Assembly (NCBI RefSeq): GCF_019966545.1
Contig: NZ_JAIMIC010000008.1
Location: 124,001 to 188,000 of the forward strand
Reading direction: 5' to 3'
DNA from: Heliomarina baculiformis
GTDB taxonomy: Bacteria; Pseudomonadota; Alphaproteobacteria; Rhodobacterales; Rhodobacteraceae
Length of the DNA: 64,000 bases
Both the position numbers and the translations under genes were made by a program. The notes under the pieces are model-generated. The model was not told where the DNA came from and ran no database searches. It was given only the letters and a program-made list of their open reading frames with translations. Shown here in pieces: positions 25,194 through 33,461 of this stretch (positions are counted from its first letter, which is position 1; each line of letters starts with the position of its first letter).

Positions 25194-26428
25194 CAGATCA
25201 GTTGCAGTTGCTCGGGCGGCGGGGCAAAGCGGGCGCGCAGATCGGCGATGTCCGAAAGCGCCCGTGGCCGCCAGTCGAGCAGCGTGATGAAGGGCTTGGC
25301 CTGTTTCAGGTTCGCACCCATACGCCGCAGATCGTCATAGCGCAGGCTGCGGTGTCGCCGTGTGGTGAGGATGCGCGCGACGGTTTTGGTGCCCAGTCCC
25401 GGCACGCGCAGCAGGTTTTCCCTCTCGGCCCGGTTCACGTCGAGCGGAAACAGGTGCCGGTTGGACAGCGCCCATGCAAGCTTTGGGTCAACTTCAAGAT
25501 CGAGATTGCCGTCGCGCGTGGCTCCGGCGATTTCATCCGCGTCGAAACCGTAAAAGCGCATCAACCAGTCGGCCTGATACAGCCGATGTTCGCGTACCAG
25601 CGGCGGTTTGATCAGGGGCAGGGCGGCAGAACTGTCGGGTATCGGCGAAAAGGCCGAATAATAGACCCGCTTGAGCTTGTAACTGGAATAGAGCCGGGTA
25701 GAGGTTTTCAGGATCGTGGCGTCATTGGCGCCGTCCGCGCCGACGATCATCTGGGTGGACTGGCCTGCCGGGGCAAAGCGCGGCGGGCGCTTGCCGGAAA
25801 AACTGCGCTCCTTGCGCGATTCCCGCGCCAGCCGCACATCGGCCATCGCGCGGCGGATCTGGTCGGGGTCCTTTTCCGGCGCATAGGATTTCACCGCGTT
25901 GTCGGTGGGCAGTTCGACATTGATCGAGAGCCGGTCGGCGTAAAGCCCGGCCTCTTCGATCAGGGCGGGATTGGCGTCGGGAATGGTCTTGAGATGGATG
26001 TAGCCGCGAAAGTGGTGATCGAGACGCAACATCCGCGCGATGCGCACCATGTCGCCCATCGTATCGTCGGGGCTGCGGATGATGCCCGAAGACAGGAACA
26101 GACCTTCGATATAGTTGCGACGGTAGAATTCAGTGGTGAGGGTCACGACCTCTTCCGGCGAAAACCGCGCCCTTTCGACATTCGAGCTGACCCGGTTGAT
26201 GCAATAGGCGCAGTCGTAGATGCAGAAATTGGTCATCAGAATCTTGAGCAGGCTGATGCAGCGCCCGTCGGGCGCATAGGCGTGGCAGATACCGGAGCCG
26301 GTGGTCGAGCCCAGCCCTTTGCCATCGCGTGAGTCGCGTTTCTGACCGCCGCTCGATGCGCAGGAAGCATCGTATTTGGCGGCGTCAGAGAGAATCGCGA
26401 GTTTTCTGTCCAGTGTGAGTTTAGCCAT
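25193..26428 (-). CDS. DNA modification/repair radical SAM protein
   Basis: The 411-residue protein has the radical SAM cluster motif CIYDCAYC (residues 69-76), KTIPDANP and RLSINVELPTD segments, and C-terminal helix-hairpin-helix motifs (LLRVPGLGTKTVARIL), which point to DNA binding. It belongs to the putative DNA modification/repair radical SAM family that is almost always paired with DUF4130 or UdgX proteins, as here. ATG 26428 has no clear ribosome binding site; a TTG at 26449 is the alternative. A LexA-type operator (26431-26445) touches the start, so it is probably damage-inducible. Confidence 0.88.
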   Translation of the reverse strand: MAKLTLDRKLAILSDAAKYDASCASSGGQKRDSRDGKGLGSTTGSGICHAYAPDGRCISLLKILMTNFCIYDCAYCINRVSSNVERARFSPEEVVTLTTEFYRRNYIEGLFLSSGIIRSPDDTMGDMVRIARMLRLDHHFRGYIHLKTIPDANPALIEEAGLYADRLSINVELPTDNAVKSYAPEKDPDQIRRAMADVRLARESRKERSFSGKRPPRFAPAGQSTQMIVGADGANDATILKTSTRLYSSYKLKRVYYSAFSPIPDSSAALPLIKPPLVREHRLYQADWLMRFYGFDADEIAGATRDGNLDLEVDPKLAWALSNRHLFPLDVNRAERENLLRVPGLGTKTVARILTTRRHRSLRYDDLRRMGANLKQAKPFITLLDWRPRALSDIADLRARFAPPPEQLQLI

Positions 26429-26430
26429 TC

Positions 26431-26445
26431 GTTCACGATATGTTC
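26431..26445 (-). promoter_or_regulatory. LexA (SOS) box, alphaproteobacterial GAAC-N7-GAAC type
   Basis: On the minus strand the sequence is GAACATATCGTGAAC, a perfect direct repeat GAAC-N7-GAAC, the known LexA operator of alphaproteobacteria. It ends 2 bases before the ATG of the radical SAM gene. If the mRNA starts at or near that ATG, the box covers the -10 region, an ideal repression site. Confidence 0.75.
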
Positions 26446-26540
26446 GCAAAAGGACAGGCGCAACTAGAGTCGGTGGGGCGCGCGATCAACTTTTCTTTAA
26501 GGGCTGATTTTCGCCGGAGGACGGGGGCAGAGGAGGATGG

Positions 26541-27134
26541 TCAGAGCGCCTTGCGGGCGCGCATGGCGGCACTGATCGTGCCGTCGTCGAGATAGTCCAG
26601 CTCGCCGCCGATGGGCACGCCCTGTGCCAGCGACGTGATGCGGACCCGTTCGCCCAGTTGATCGGCGATGTAATGGGCAGTGGTCATGCCGTCGACGGTG
26701 GCATTGAGCGCGAGGATGACCTCGGTGATGCCTTCGGTTTCCACCCGGTCGAGCAGGCGCGGGATGCGAAGCTCTTCGGGGCCCACGGCATCTAGGGCGG
26801 AAAGCGTGCCGCCGAGCACGTGGTAGCGGCCGCGAAACACCTGCGAGCGTTCCATGGCCCAGAGATCGGCCACGTCCTCGACGATGCAAAGTTCGCCTGT
26901 GGCGCGTTTCTCGGAGTCGCAGATGTCGCAGATATCGCTGGTGCCGACATTGCCGCAGTTCAGGCATTCGCGCGCCGTGTCGGCGACCTGCTGCATGGCG
27001 CCCGCCAGCGGGGTCAGCAATTGCCCGCGCTTGCGGATCAGATGCAGTACCGCGCGACGTGCCGAACGGGGGCCGAGGCCCGGCAGGCGGGCCATCAGCT
27101 CGATCAGGCTGTCGATATCGCTGGTACTGCTCAA
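26541..27134 (-). CDS. recR: recombination mediator RecR
   Basis: The 197-residue protein has the RecR layout: a helix-hairpin-helix N-terminus ([23 protein letters not shown] in pieces), a four-Cys zinc finger (CLNCGN to CDICDSE, about residues 57-75), and a Toprim domain ([38 protein letters not shown] in pieces). It helps load RecA on gapped DNA. It is the last gene of the dnaX-ridA-ybaB-recR operon, 7 bases after ybaB. Confidence 0.96.
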   Translation of the reverse strand: MSSTSDIDSLIELMARLPGLGPRSARRAVLHLIRKRGQLLTPLAGAMQQVADTARECLNCGNVGTSDICDICDSEKRATGELCIVEDVADLWAMERSQVFRGRYHVLGGTLSALDAVGPEELRIPRLLDRVETEGITEVILALNATVDGMTTAHYIADQLGERVRITSLAQGVPIGGELDYLDDGTISAAMRARKAL

Positions 27135-27141
27135 GCGGGAC

Positions 27142-27486
27142 TCAGAACGGGAGTTTCATGTCCTTGGGCAGGCCCATGCCTTCGGTCAGCTTGCCCATCT
27201 CTTCCTGAGCCCGATCGCTGGCCTTGCCCTGCGCGTCCTTGATGGCGGCAAGGATCAGGTCTTCGACCACTTCCTTGTCGTCGCCGTTGAAGATCGACGG
27301 GTCGATGTCCAGCGATTTCAGCTCGCCCTTGCAGGTGCAGGTCGCCTTGACGAGACCGGCCCCGGATTCGCCGGTGACCATCAGGTTGTGCATGTCTTCC
27401 TGAAGCTGCGCCATCTTGGTCTGCATTTCCTGCGCGGCTTTCATCATCTTGGTCATGTCGCCAAGACCGCCTAATCCTTTGAGCAT
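27142..27486 (-). CDS. YbaB/EbfC nucleoid-associated protein
   Basis: The 114-residue protein begins [22 protein letters not shown] in family style, with an N-terminal helix, a central beta sheet ([25 protein letters not shown]) and a C-terminal helix ending [11 protein letters not shown]. It binds DNA as a dimer. The start at 27486 is fixed by family alignment; the frame continues upstream into ridA. Confidence 0.93.
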   Translation of the reverse strand: MLKGLGGLGDMTKMMKAAQEMQTKMAQLQEDMHNLMVTGESGAGLVKATCTCKGELKSLDIDPSIFNGDDKEVVEDLILAAIKDAQGKASDRAQEEMGKLTEGMGLPKDMKLPF

Positions 27487-27518
27487 TTCAGTCTCCTGAT
27501 TGTTCGTTTCGCGGTGGT

Positions 27519-27917
27519 TTACACGTTTGGCAGGCGGGCCACCACCTTCACTTCGATGAAGTTGCCGGGAATGATGAATTCCGTCACGCCGACCGCCGTC
27601 CATGCAGGATATGGGGGCGAAACCCGCGCATTCCAGACCTTGCGGAAGGTATCGAGATGTTCCTGAAGCCCGATGTGAAAGGTCGTGACGTCAACAACGT
27701 CGGCAAGCGTCATCCCGCCTTGAGCCAGGATCAGCGCGATATTGTCGAAAGCGGTTTCATACTGTTCCTCGGGTGTTTCGGGGATCACGCCGTCGATACG
27801 CTGGCCGGTGATGCCGGTCAGAAAGACATGATCGCCCGAGGTCAGTCCCGGTGACATGCACCAGTCGCGTTCGATGGCGGCAAGGCTGTCGGGGATCAGC
27901 GCCCTTGTTTCAGTCAT
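27519..27917 (-). CDS. RidA family protein
   Basis: The 132-residue protein has the YjgF/RidA pattern: GDHVFLTGITGQRIDG, EEQYETAFDNIALILAQGGMTLADVV and FIEVKVVARLP. The catalytic Arg of canonical RidA (in the -RxxxxV- segment) is not obvious, as the end reads IPGNFIEVKVVARL, so it may be a non-deaminase subgroup. Its ATG overlaps the dnaX stop by 8 bases, placing it inside the dnaX operon, where it is not usual. Confidence 0.85.
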   Translation of the reverse strand: MTETRALIPDSLAAIERDWCMSPGLTSGDHVFLTGITGQRIDGVIPETPEEQYETAFDNIALILAQGGMTLADVVDVTTFHIGLQEHLDTFRKVWNARVSPPYPAWTAVGVTEFIIPGNFIEVKVVARLPNV

Positions 27918-29661
27918 CCTCGAAGGGGTCCCATTCGTCCTCGACCTCGGGCAGCGCCTCGGTTTCGACGTCGGCCGCGATCTGTTCCGGGGTGCGGATA
28001 TCCTTGATCACTGCTTTTGGGAAACGGGCGAGTACGGCCTGCACCATCGGGTGGGTGCTGGCCTCTTCGCGCAGGGCGTTTTCCTTGGCGTCACGTACCT
28101 CGGCCACGGTGGGCGCGCCGCCGGTGGCGACGACGCTGACCGCCCAGCGGTTGCCGGTCCAGCGTTGTAGCGCGGAGCCGAGCCGCTGCGCCATGTCACC
28201 GGGTGCGGTATCGGTTGGCGAGAATTCGATGCGGCCCGGTGAATAGGAGACGAGACGCAGGCCGGTTTCGACTTCGACCAGCAGTTTCACGTCGCGGTTA
28301 GAGCGGATCAGTTCGAGGACGTGCTCGAAGCTCGGGTAATGGGCAAGCGCGCTGTTTGGAGCCTCGGCCGGAGCGGGCTGGGCGCCACCACTGCTACGGT
28401 GGGACACTGCGTTGGTGCTGGACTGGTGATGCGCGCTGTGCCCGCCACCGCCACCACCGCCCGTCGGAGGAGGTGCGGAAGGCTGGGGGGGCTGCGGGGT
28501 GGCGCCCAGCTTGCGGACCAGTTCTTCGGGGCTGGGCAGGTCGGCCACATGGGTCAGGCGGATCACGGCCATTTCGGCGGCCATCATCGCGTTCGGCGCG
28601 GCGGCGACTTCTTCCATGGACTTCAGCAGCATCTGCCACATGCGCGACAGCACCCGCATCGGCAGGTTCGCGGCCATGTCGCTGCCGCGGGCGCGCTCGT
28701 CGGGCGAGATGGTCGGGTCTTCGGCGGCATCCGGGGTGATCTTTACGACCGAGACCCAGTGCGCGATCTCGGCCAGATCGCGCAGCACTGCCATCGGATC
28801 GGCACCCTCGGCATATTGGGAGGAGAGTTCCGTCAGCGCCCCGGCGGCATCGCCGCGCAGGATCATATCCATCAGGTCGAGCACGCGGCCCCGGTCGGCA
28901 AGACCCAGCATGGCGCGGACCTGATCGGCAGTTGTTTCGCCCGCCCCGTGGGAAATCGCCTGATCCAGCAGCGAGGTCGCATCGCGAGCCGAGCCTTCGG
29001 CGGCGCGGGTGATCAGGGCAAGCGCATCCTCGGAGATCTGCGCGTTTTCCGCCCCGGCTATTTTTTTCAGCAGGTCAATCATCACCTCGGGTTCGATCCG
29101 GCGCAGATCGAAGCGCTGGCAGCGCGACAGCACCGTGACTGGGACCTTGCGGATCTCGGTCGTGGCGAAGATGAATTTCACATGCTCGGGCGGTTCCTCG
29201 AGTGTCTTGAGCAGCGCGTTGAACGCGCTGGTCGAGAGCATGTGAACTTCGTCGATGATGTAGATCTTGTAGCGGGCCGAGGCGGCGCGATAGCGGACGG
29301 AATCGATGATTTCACGGATGTCGCCGACGCCGGTGCGCGACGCGGCGTCCATTTCCAGCACGTCCACATGGCGGCCTTCCATAATGGCCTTGCAATGTTC
29401 GCATTCGCCGCAGGGGTTGGTGGTTGGTCCGCCATTGCCGTCGGGGCCGATGCAGTTCATGCCCTTCGCGATGATACGCGCCGTCGTTGTCTTACCCGTG
29501 CCCCGGATGCCAGTCATGATGAAGGCCTGTGCGATGCGATCGGCTTCGAACGCGTTTTTCAGCGTGCGGACCATCGCATCCTGTCCGACCAGATCGGCAA
29601 AGGTTTCCGGGCGATACTTGCGGGCAAGAACGCGATATTGAGAAGGCGCGGTTTCGGACAT
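27910..29661 (-). CDS. dnaX: DNA polymerase III subunit gamma/tau
   Basis: The 583-residue protein starts MSETAPSQYRVLARKYRPETFADLVGQ in pieces. It has the AAA+ Walker A GIRGTGKTTTARI, the zinc module CGECEHC, Walker B IIDEVHML, sensor I and SRC arginine-finger region (VLSRCQRFDLRRI), a proline/glycine-rich linker with a glycine tract (about residue 405), and a C-terminal tau domain. It is the clamp-loader ATPase. I chose ATG 29661; the frame extends 14 codons upstream without support. Confidence 0.96.
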   Translation of the reverse strand: MSETAPSQYRVLARKYRPETFADLVGQDAMVRTLKNAFEADRIAQAFIMTGIRGTGKTTTARIIAKGMNCIGPDGNGGPTTNPCGECEHCKAIMEGRHVDVLEMDAASRTGVGDIREIIDSVRYRAASARYKIYIIDEVHMLSTSAFNALLKTLEEPPEHVKFIFATTEIRKVPVTVLSRCQRFDLRRIEPEVMIDLLKKIAGAENAQISEDALALITRAAEGSARDATSLLDQAISHGAGETTADQVRAMLGLADRGRVLDLMDMILRGDAAGALTELSSQYAEGADPMAVLRDLAEIAHWVSVVKITPDAAEDPTISPDERARGSDMAANLPMRVLSRMWQMLLKSMEEVAAAPNAMMAAEMAVIRLTHVADLPSPEELVRKLGATPQPPQPSAPPPTGGGGGGGHSAHHQSSTNAVSHRSSGGAQPAPAEAPNSALAHYPSFEHVLELIRSNRDVKLLVEVETGLRLVSYSPGRIEFSPTDTAPGDMAQRLGSALQRWTGNRWAVSVVATGGAPTVAEVRDAKENALREEASTHPMVQAVLARFPKAVIKDIRTPEQIAADVETEALPEVEDEWDPFEDD

Positions 29662-29732
29662 GCAGACCTGTGGGGGATAGGATTCGGGTGCTCGTTTCGG
29701 CACAGGTTAATGCGAGCGCGCAGGAAGGTCCA

Positions 29733-30119
29733 CTAAAGCAGCCAGAGCAGAACACCCGTGGCCAGCGCACCGACGGTAAGACCGGCTGCGAGAAGGGTGA
29801 AATTGCGCGCCGTCAGGGGCTCGGCGCGGTGGTCGTTGAGCCGCTCGAGCGTTTTGGAGGCATTGCGCCGTGCAGTCCAGAAAATGCCGGTGGCGATGAG
29901 CAGGAAGATACTCGCGACAGTCTTGGCGAGCCATGTTGGCTCGAAGGCGCCGAACAGCGCCCTCAAGCCAAGAGCAATGGCCACTGAGGCCATGCCGGTG
30001 CGCATCCAGCCCGCAAATGTTCGTTCGTTGGCCTGCAGCGTACGGTCCTCGGCCCAGTCGGTCCGGTTTTCCGCCCAGCGGGTGTTGCGGTCTGCGTCGG
30101 GGGCGCCGTCATCCTGCAT
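29733..30119 (-). CDS. DUF202 (YidH-like) membrane protein
   Basis: The 128-residue protein has the DUF202 motif LQANERTFAGWMRTGMASVAIALGLRA in pieces, and three hydrophobic helices. YidH-type proteins are small inner-membrane proteins with no settled function. It lies 72 bases upstream of dnaX on the same strand. Confidence 0.82.
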   Translation of the reverse strand: MQDDGAPDADRNTRWAENRTDWAEDRTLQANERTFAGWMRTGMASVAIALGLRALFGAFEPTWLAKTVASIFLLIATGIFWTARRNASKTLERLNDHRAEPLTARNFTLLAAGLTVGALATGVLLWLL

Positions 30120-30196
30120 CTGTCATCTTTCCGGAACCATAATACCTCAAGTTATGTTAACTTTGAATTGAATTAGTGTGATTGGGAGGTGTCGCC

Positions 30197-31042
30197 ATGC
30201 GCTTGGGTGGAATTGGTCGCAGCCGTAACGTCGAAGACCGCCGTGGGCGGGGCATATCGGGCCGCGGCGGGGCGGTTGGCGGTATTGGGCTTGTCGGGTT
30301 TCTGGCGATCCTTGCCTTCGGGTATTTCACCGGTGTGGATGTAACGCCGCTGCTGACCGGACAGGACAGCACCCAGATGGTTGCCAGCGAACCGACCCCG
30401 GCCGAGGAGCAGGAGGCGGAGTTTGCCTCTCGTGTGCTGACCACCACCGAGCAGGTCTGGACGGAGGTCTTCGATGCGCAGGTCGACGGCGATTACGTGC
30501 CGCCGCAGCTGGTGCTGTTTTCCGGCGTGACGCAGAGCCCCTGTGGCGGGGCTTCGGGCGCGACGGGGCCGTTTTACTGCCCGGCGGACCGAAAGGCGTA
30601 CCTTGACACCGCGTTTTTCGAGACCATGCATCGGCAGCTGGGTGCGAATGGCGATTTTGCGGCGGCCTATGTGATCGCGCACGAGGTTGGCCATCATGTG
30701 CAGAACCTTCTGGGTATCCTCGGGCAGGTCGATAACGCGCGCCGCCAGAGCAGCCAGGTCGAGGCCAATGCGCTGACCGTTCGGCTGGAATTGCAGGCGG
30801 ATTGCCTTGCCGGGATCTGGGCACAGAAGGTCGGCGGGCTGATGGAGCGTGGCGATCTGCAGGAGGCGCTGAACGCGGCCCGCCAGATCGGCGATGACAA
30901 GCTGCAACGCGATGCCGGAAGGGTCCCGCAGCCGCATACCTTTACCCATGGCACCTCGGAGCAGCGTGAACGCTGGTTTGCCACGGGGTATGACAGTGGC
31001 GATCTGCGGTCCTGCGACACGTTTAGCGCGGATCGTTTATAA
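30197..31042 (+). CDS. YpfJ-type neutral zinc metallopeptidase
   Basis: The 281-residue protein has a basic, glycine-rich N-terminus (MRLGGIGRSRNVEDRRGRG), one membrane helix (about 33-50), and a periplasmic domain with SPCGGASGATGPFYCP, the zinc motif HEVGHH, and ELQADCLAGIWA, whose Glu is the likely third ligand. This is the neutral zinc metallopeptidase (YpfJ) family; substrates are unknown. GGGAGG precedes ATG 30197. Confidence 0.9.
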   Translation: MRLGGIGRSRNVEDRRGRGISGRGGAVGGIGLVGFLAILAFGYFTGVDVTPLLTGQDSTQMVASEPTPAEEQEAEFASRVLTTTEQVWTEVFDAQVDGDYVPPQLVLFSGVTQSPCGGASGATGPFYCPADRKAYLDTAFFETMHRQLGANGDFAAAYVIAHEVGHHVQNLLGILGQVDNARRQSSQVEANALTVRLELQADCLAGIWAQKVGGLMERGDLQEALNAARQIGDDKLQRDAGRVPQPHTFTHGTSEQRERWFATGYDSGDLRSCDTFSADRL

Positions 31043-31091
31043 GAGGAGCGGTCTTGGGGAAGCCTACGCGCAAATCGCTTTTTGCTTTCGC

Positions 31092-31112
31092 GCAAATCCC
31101 GTTGGGATTTGC
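31092..31112. terminator. hairpin beyond the SRP RNA 3' end
   Basis: GCAAATCCC and GGGATTTGC form a perfect 9-bp stem with a 3-base loop, just past the SRP RNA gene on the minus strand and 50 bases past the metallopeptidase stop on the plus strand. No T run follows on either side. Confidence 0.45.
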
Positions 31113-31119
31113 TGCTTAA

Positions 31120-31218
31120 GTGAGAGGCTGGACATCGACCCAAGCGGGGCTCGTTGTGGCTGCTTCCTTCCGGACCTGACCAGGTTGGCGAGGCGCTTGC
31201 CCGCGCCAACCTCTCAAG
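31120..31218 (-). ncRNA. ffs: signal recognition particle RNA (4.5S, small type)
   Basis: On the minus strand, GTCCGGAAGGAAGCAGC is the universally conserved domain IV loop of SRP RNA, with the GGAA tetraloop. The outer ends pair: GAGAGGTTGG (31215-31206) with CCAGCCTCTC (31131-31122), including one G-U. The about 97-base length fits the small bacterial form. It partners Ffh in targeting membrane proteins. Ends are approximate. Confidence 0.94.
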
Positions 31219-31260
31219 ACCCCATATAGGGATCGTGTTTCGGATTCGCAAGCGGGCGGT

Positions 31261-33189
31261 TTAAAGCGGGAGCGAGAGCCGCAGAAAACCGCATTCGTCG
31301 ATACCGTTGCTGGTGACGTCGAGCGGCGCGATTTCTTCAAGGTATCTCTGGGCGTCCGGGCCGGTCTGAAGGCTGACCGACGTGCCGGGCATCGGGGCAA
31401 AGCGCCACGGGTGGGGCATGGATTCCAGCGGATCGCGGGGCAGCTTACCGGCCAGATAGGCGCGCAGGACACTGCGCAGGCCGACCGGATCGACCGGTAG
31501 GTGCCGTGCATTTTCCAGGACCTTGAATCGTCCTCCGGCAGCACGAAAACTATTCAGGGCGACCGCGAAGACATCGTCATCGTCGACCGGTTGCCCCTTG
31601 TGACAAAGATCGCGGATACGCCTGTGGTTGCCGGGCCGCAGGGTGCCGTCGGGTTCAAATCTTGGCGGGGCGGCGAGGTCGATCACGTAGGTTAGCCCGT
31701 AGATGACGTCGAATTCATGCCCAGGCAGTTCCGGATCTATCAAGGCGGCGTGCTCGGCGCCCGGCGGGATCTGGCGGAACAGACAGGCGGACATTTCGAG
31801 CCAGTCCACAAGCTGCCCGCCGGAGACCATCACCGCATGCAGATCGTTCTGAAAGGTCTGGAGGTCGCTCAGGTGGCGCAATGCAAGCGGACCCGCGGGA
31901 ACATCGGTGTAATTGCCGGGGCCACTGCGTGCGCCATAGCGGCCCGGGGATGTTGCCGACAACAGCGGCAGCTCGGCAACCGGCGTGCCCTGCAAGAGCG
32001 GGCGCAGCGCGGCCGCCTGCGCGGCAGCGACGGTGGCGAGAGAGCGATCGGGGGCGATGAAGGAAAAGTAGCTGTGCAGCGGTTGGCTGACGCGGCCGAC
32101 GGGACGGTTCAGCATCTCGATCGTATCGGCGTGATCTTCGGCCAGTTGCGCGACCAGCTCGGGGTCTTGCTCGGCGAGCGATTCAAGCTGCCCTTCGGAG
32201 GTGCGGCGGGCGATGGCACGTAGGCTTGAGCGGCTGCGGGCAATTTCCCAGCCACTGTCCCGGCGTTTCAGGTCGAGGTCTATAAGACCGAGGTGAGAGC
32301 CTGCCGCGCCCGCCATCACCACAGGCTTGCCGCGCACCTTGCCGGCACCGTGGTCGAGACCATCGATCCCGGCGAAATCCAAGCCTGGTAAAAGCATGTG
32401 GCTGTGCCCGGCGATAATCACGTCGATCCCGTCGATTTCGGCGAGCGGGAGGACGGCGTTTTCCATGCGATGATGCGCGGGAGAACGGCTGATACCGGCG
32501 TGACAGAGGGCGACGATGATATCGCATTCCAGCGTTTGAAGCGTGCTGAGACTGGCGCGGGCGCTGTCCACGATATCGGCGATTTCAAGCTGGTGCCGTG
32601 GCAGATGGGTATTCCACATCAGGGTCTGCGGCGGCAGGAAGGACAGGATGCCAAGCCGGATCGGCACTTCGACCGGTTCGGTAGGAGACGGATCTCCTAC
32701 TCTTTCGGCCGAAGAATGGATCTGCACGATGCGGTCAAGAATCGCGAAACGTGAAAAGCAGGGTGTCTGGGCCGGGCTGTGGCAGGTGGTATTCGTTGAG
32801 AGCACCGGGCAGGGAGCCTGAGCGATTGCCGAGCTGAGCGGTTTCAACCCGAAGTCGAAATCGTGATTGCCAAGTCCGATGGCATCGTACCGGAGCGTGC
32901 CAAAGGCGCGCATCATCGGATGCGGCCGGTCCGGGCGGTGACGGACAAGATCGGCAAGCGGCGTGCCCTGAAGGGAGTCGCCATTGTCGAAGAGAAAACA
33001 GGTCATGCCGTCCCTCTCGGCCTCGCGGCGGGCGTTGCGGATCAGGGTTGCCGTGCGGGTCATGCCAACGGAGGGGTCTTCACGGTTACTGCGATAATCG
33101 TAGCTCGTGAGATGCATGTGCAGATCGGTTGTCGCCATGAGGCGCAACCTTGCATTCGTGCCGACGTCAATGAACCGTGAGCCGTTCAT
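31261..33189 (-). CDS. CpdB-like 2',3'-cyclic-nucleotide phosphodiesterase/5'-nucleotidase
   Basis: The 642-residue protein has the metallophosphatase domain (MATTDLHMHL, NGDSLQGTPL, IGLGNHDFDFG, GHSHMLLPG) and the C-terminal 5'-nucleotidase domain (GRYGARSGPGNYTDVPAG, NSFRAAGGRF). CpdB normally is periplasmic, but no signal peptide is visible from either candidate start (33189 or MATTDLH at 33138), so this copy may be cytoplasmic or exported differently. Between FAILDRIVQIH and IRLGILSFLPPQT there is an about 18-residue insertion (SSAERVGDPSPTEPVEVP) encoded by a palindrome (32667-32714). Confidence 0.88.
   Translation of the reverse strand: MNGSRFIDVGTNARLRLMATTDLHMHLTSYDYRSNREDPSVGMTRTATLIRNARREAERDGMTCFLFDNGDSLQGTPLADLVRHRPDRPHPMMRAFGTLRYDAIGLGNHDFDFGLKPLSSAIAQAPCPVLSTNTTCHSPAQTPCFSRFAILDRIVQIHSSAERVGDPSPTEPVEVPIRLGILSFLPPQTLMWNTHLPRHQLEIADIVDSARASLSTLQTLECDIIVALCHAGISRSPAHHRMENAVLPLAEIDGIDVIIAGHSHMLLPGLDFAGIDGLDHGAGKVRGKPVVMAGAAGSHLGLIDLDLKRRDSGWEIARSRSSLRAIARRTSEGQLESLAEQDPELVAQLAEDHADTIEMLNRPVGRVSQPLHSYFSFIAPDRSLATVAAAQAAALRPLLQGTPVAELPLLSATSPGRYGARSGPGNYTDVPAGPLALRHLSDLQTFQNDLHAVMVSGGQLVDWLEMSACLFRQIPPGAEHAALIDPELPGHEFDVIYGLTYVIDLAAPPRFEPDGTLRPGNHRRIRDLCHKGQPVDDDDVFAVALNSFRAAGGRFKVLENARHLPVDPVGLRSVLRAYLAGKLPRDPLESMPHPWRFAPMPGTSVSLQTGPDAQRYLEEIAPLDVTSNGIDECGFLRLSLPL
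32667..32714. repeat. 48-bp palindromic element inside the cpdB-like gene
   Basis: Two 22-base arms pair around a CGGA centre: the inner 8 bp (GTAGGAGA with TCTCCTAC) are perfect, and the outer CTTCG/CGAAG and CCG/CGG also pair, with a few mismatches between. It encodes an in-frame extra segment in a protein loop. It resembles mobile palindromic elements that insert in coding sequence. No second copy was found in this window. Confidence 0.65.
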
Positions 33190-33461
33190 GCTGCCGATGC
33201 CTCTCCCCTGAGGCGGATTGCCTGTGATCGTGTTTCTTTCGAATGTTCTGCCAGAGACAATTATTCATAAAAGATATACGGAGATTGCTAATTTACTAAT
33301 TTTTGATGACGCAACTTGTGTCAATTTTTGGCGCTGTATCGCGTCGGTCGTGCCTCTCGTGACATCGGGCGGCCCCTTTTTCTGAACCCGCCGCCGAATT
33401 GAAATGTGGGAAAAGCTGTGCGATTGGAACGAGTAACGGGTAAGTGGGGCGGGAAAAGAGA

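Noticed and set aside
29061-29067. A7 run in dnaX (minus strand, CTG AAA AAA ATA) as a slippage site for a short gamma form
   Set aside because: A one-base slip would give a stop at once (AAA AAA TAG), but at about residue 220, well before domain III, so the product would not be a functional gamma subunit. No stimulatory hairpin is evident.
28321-29736. Long open frame antisense to dnaX (471 codons)
   Set aside because: It mirrors codon bias of dnaX on the other strand; the peptide is His/Gly/Arg-rich without domains. The same holds for the long antisense frames over the radical SAM gene (25202-26332) and the RTX protease (52963-53904).
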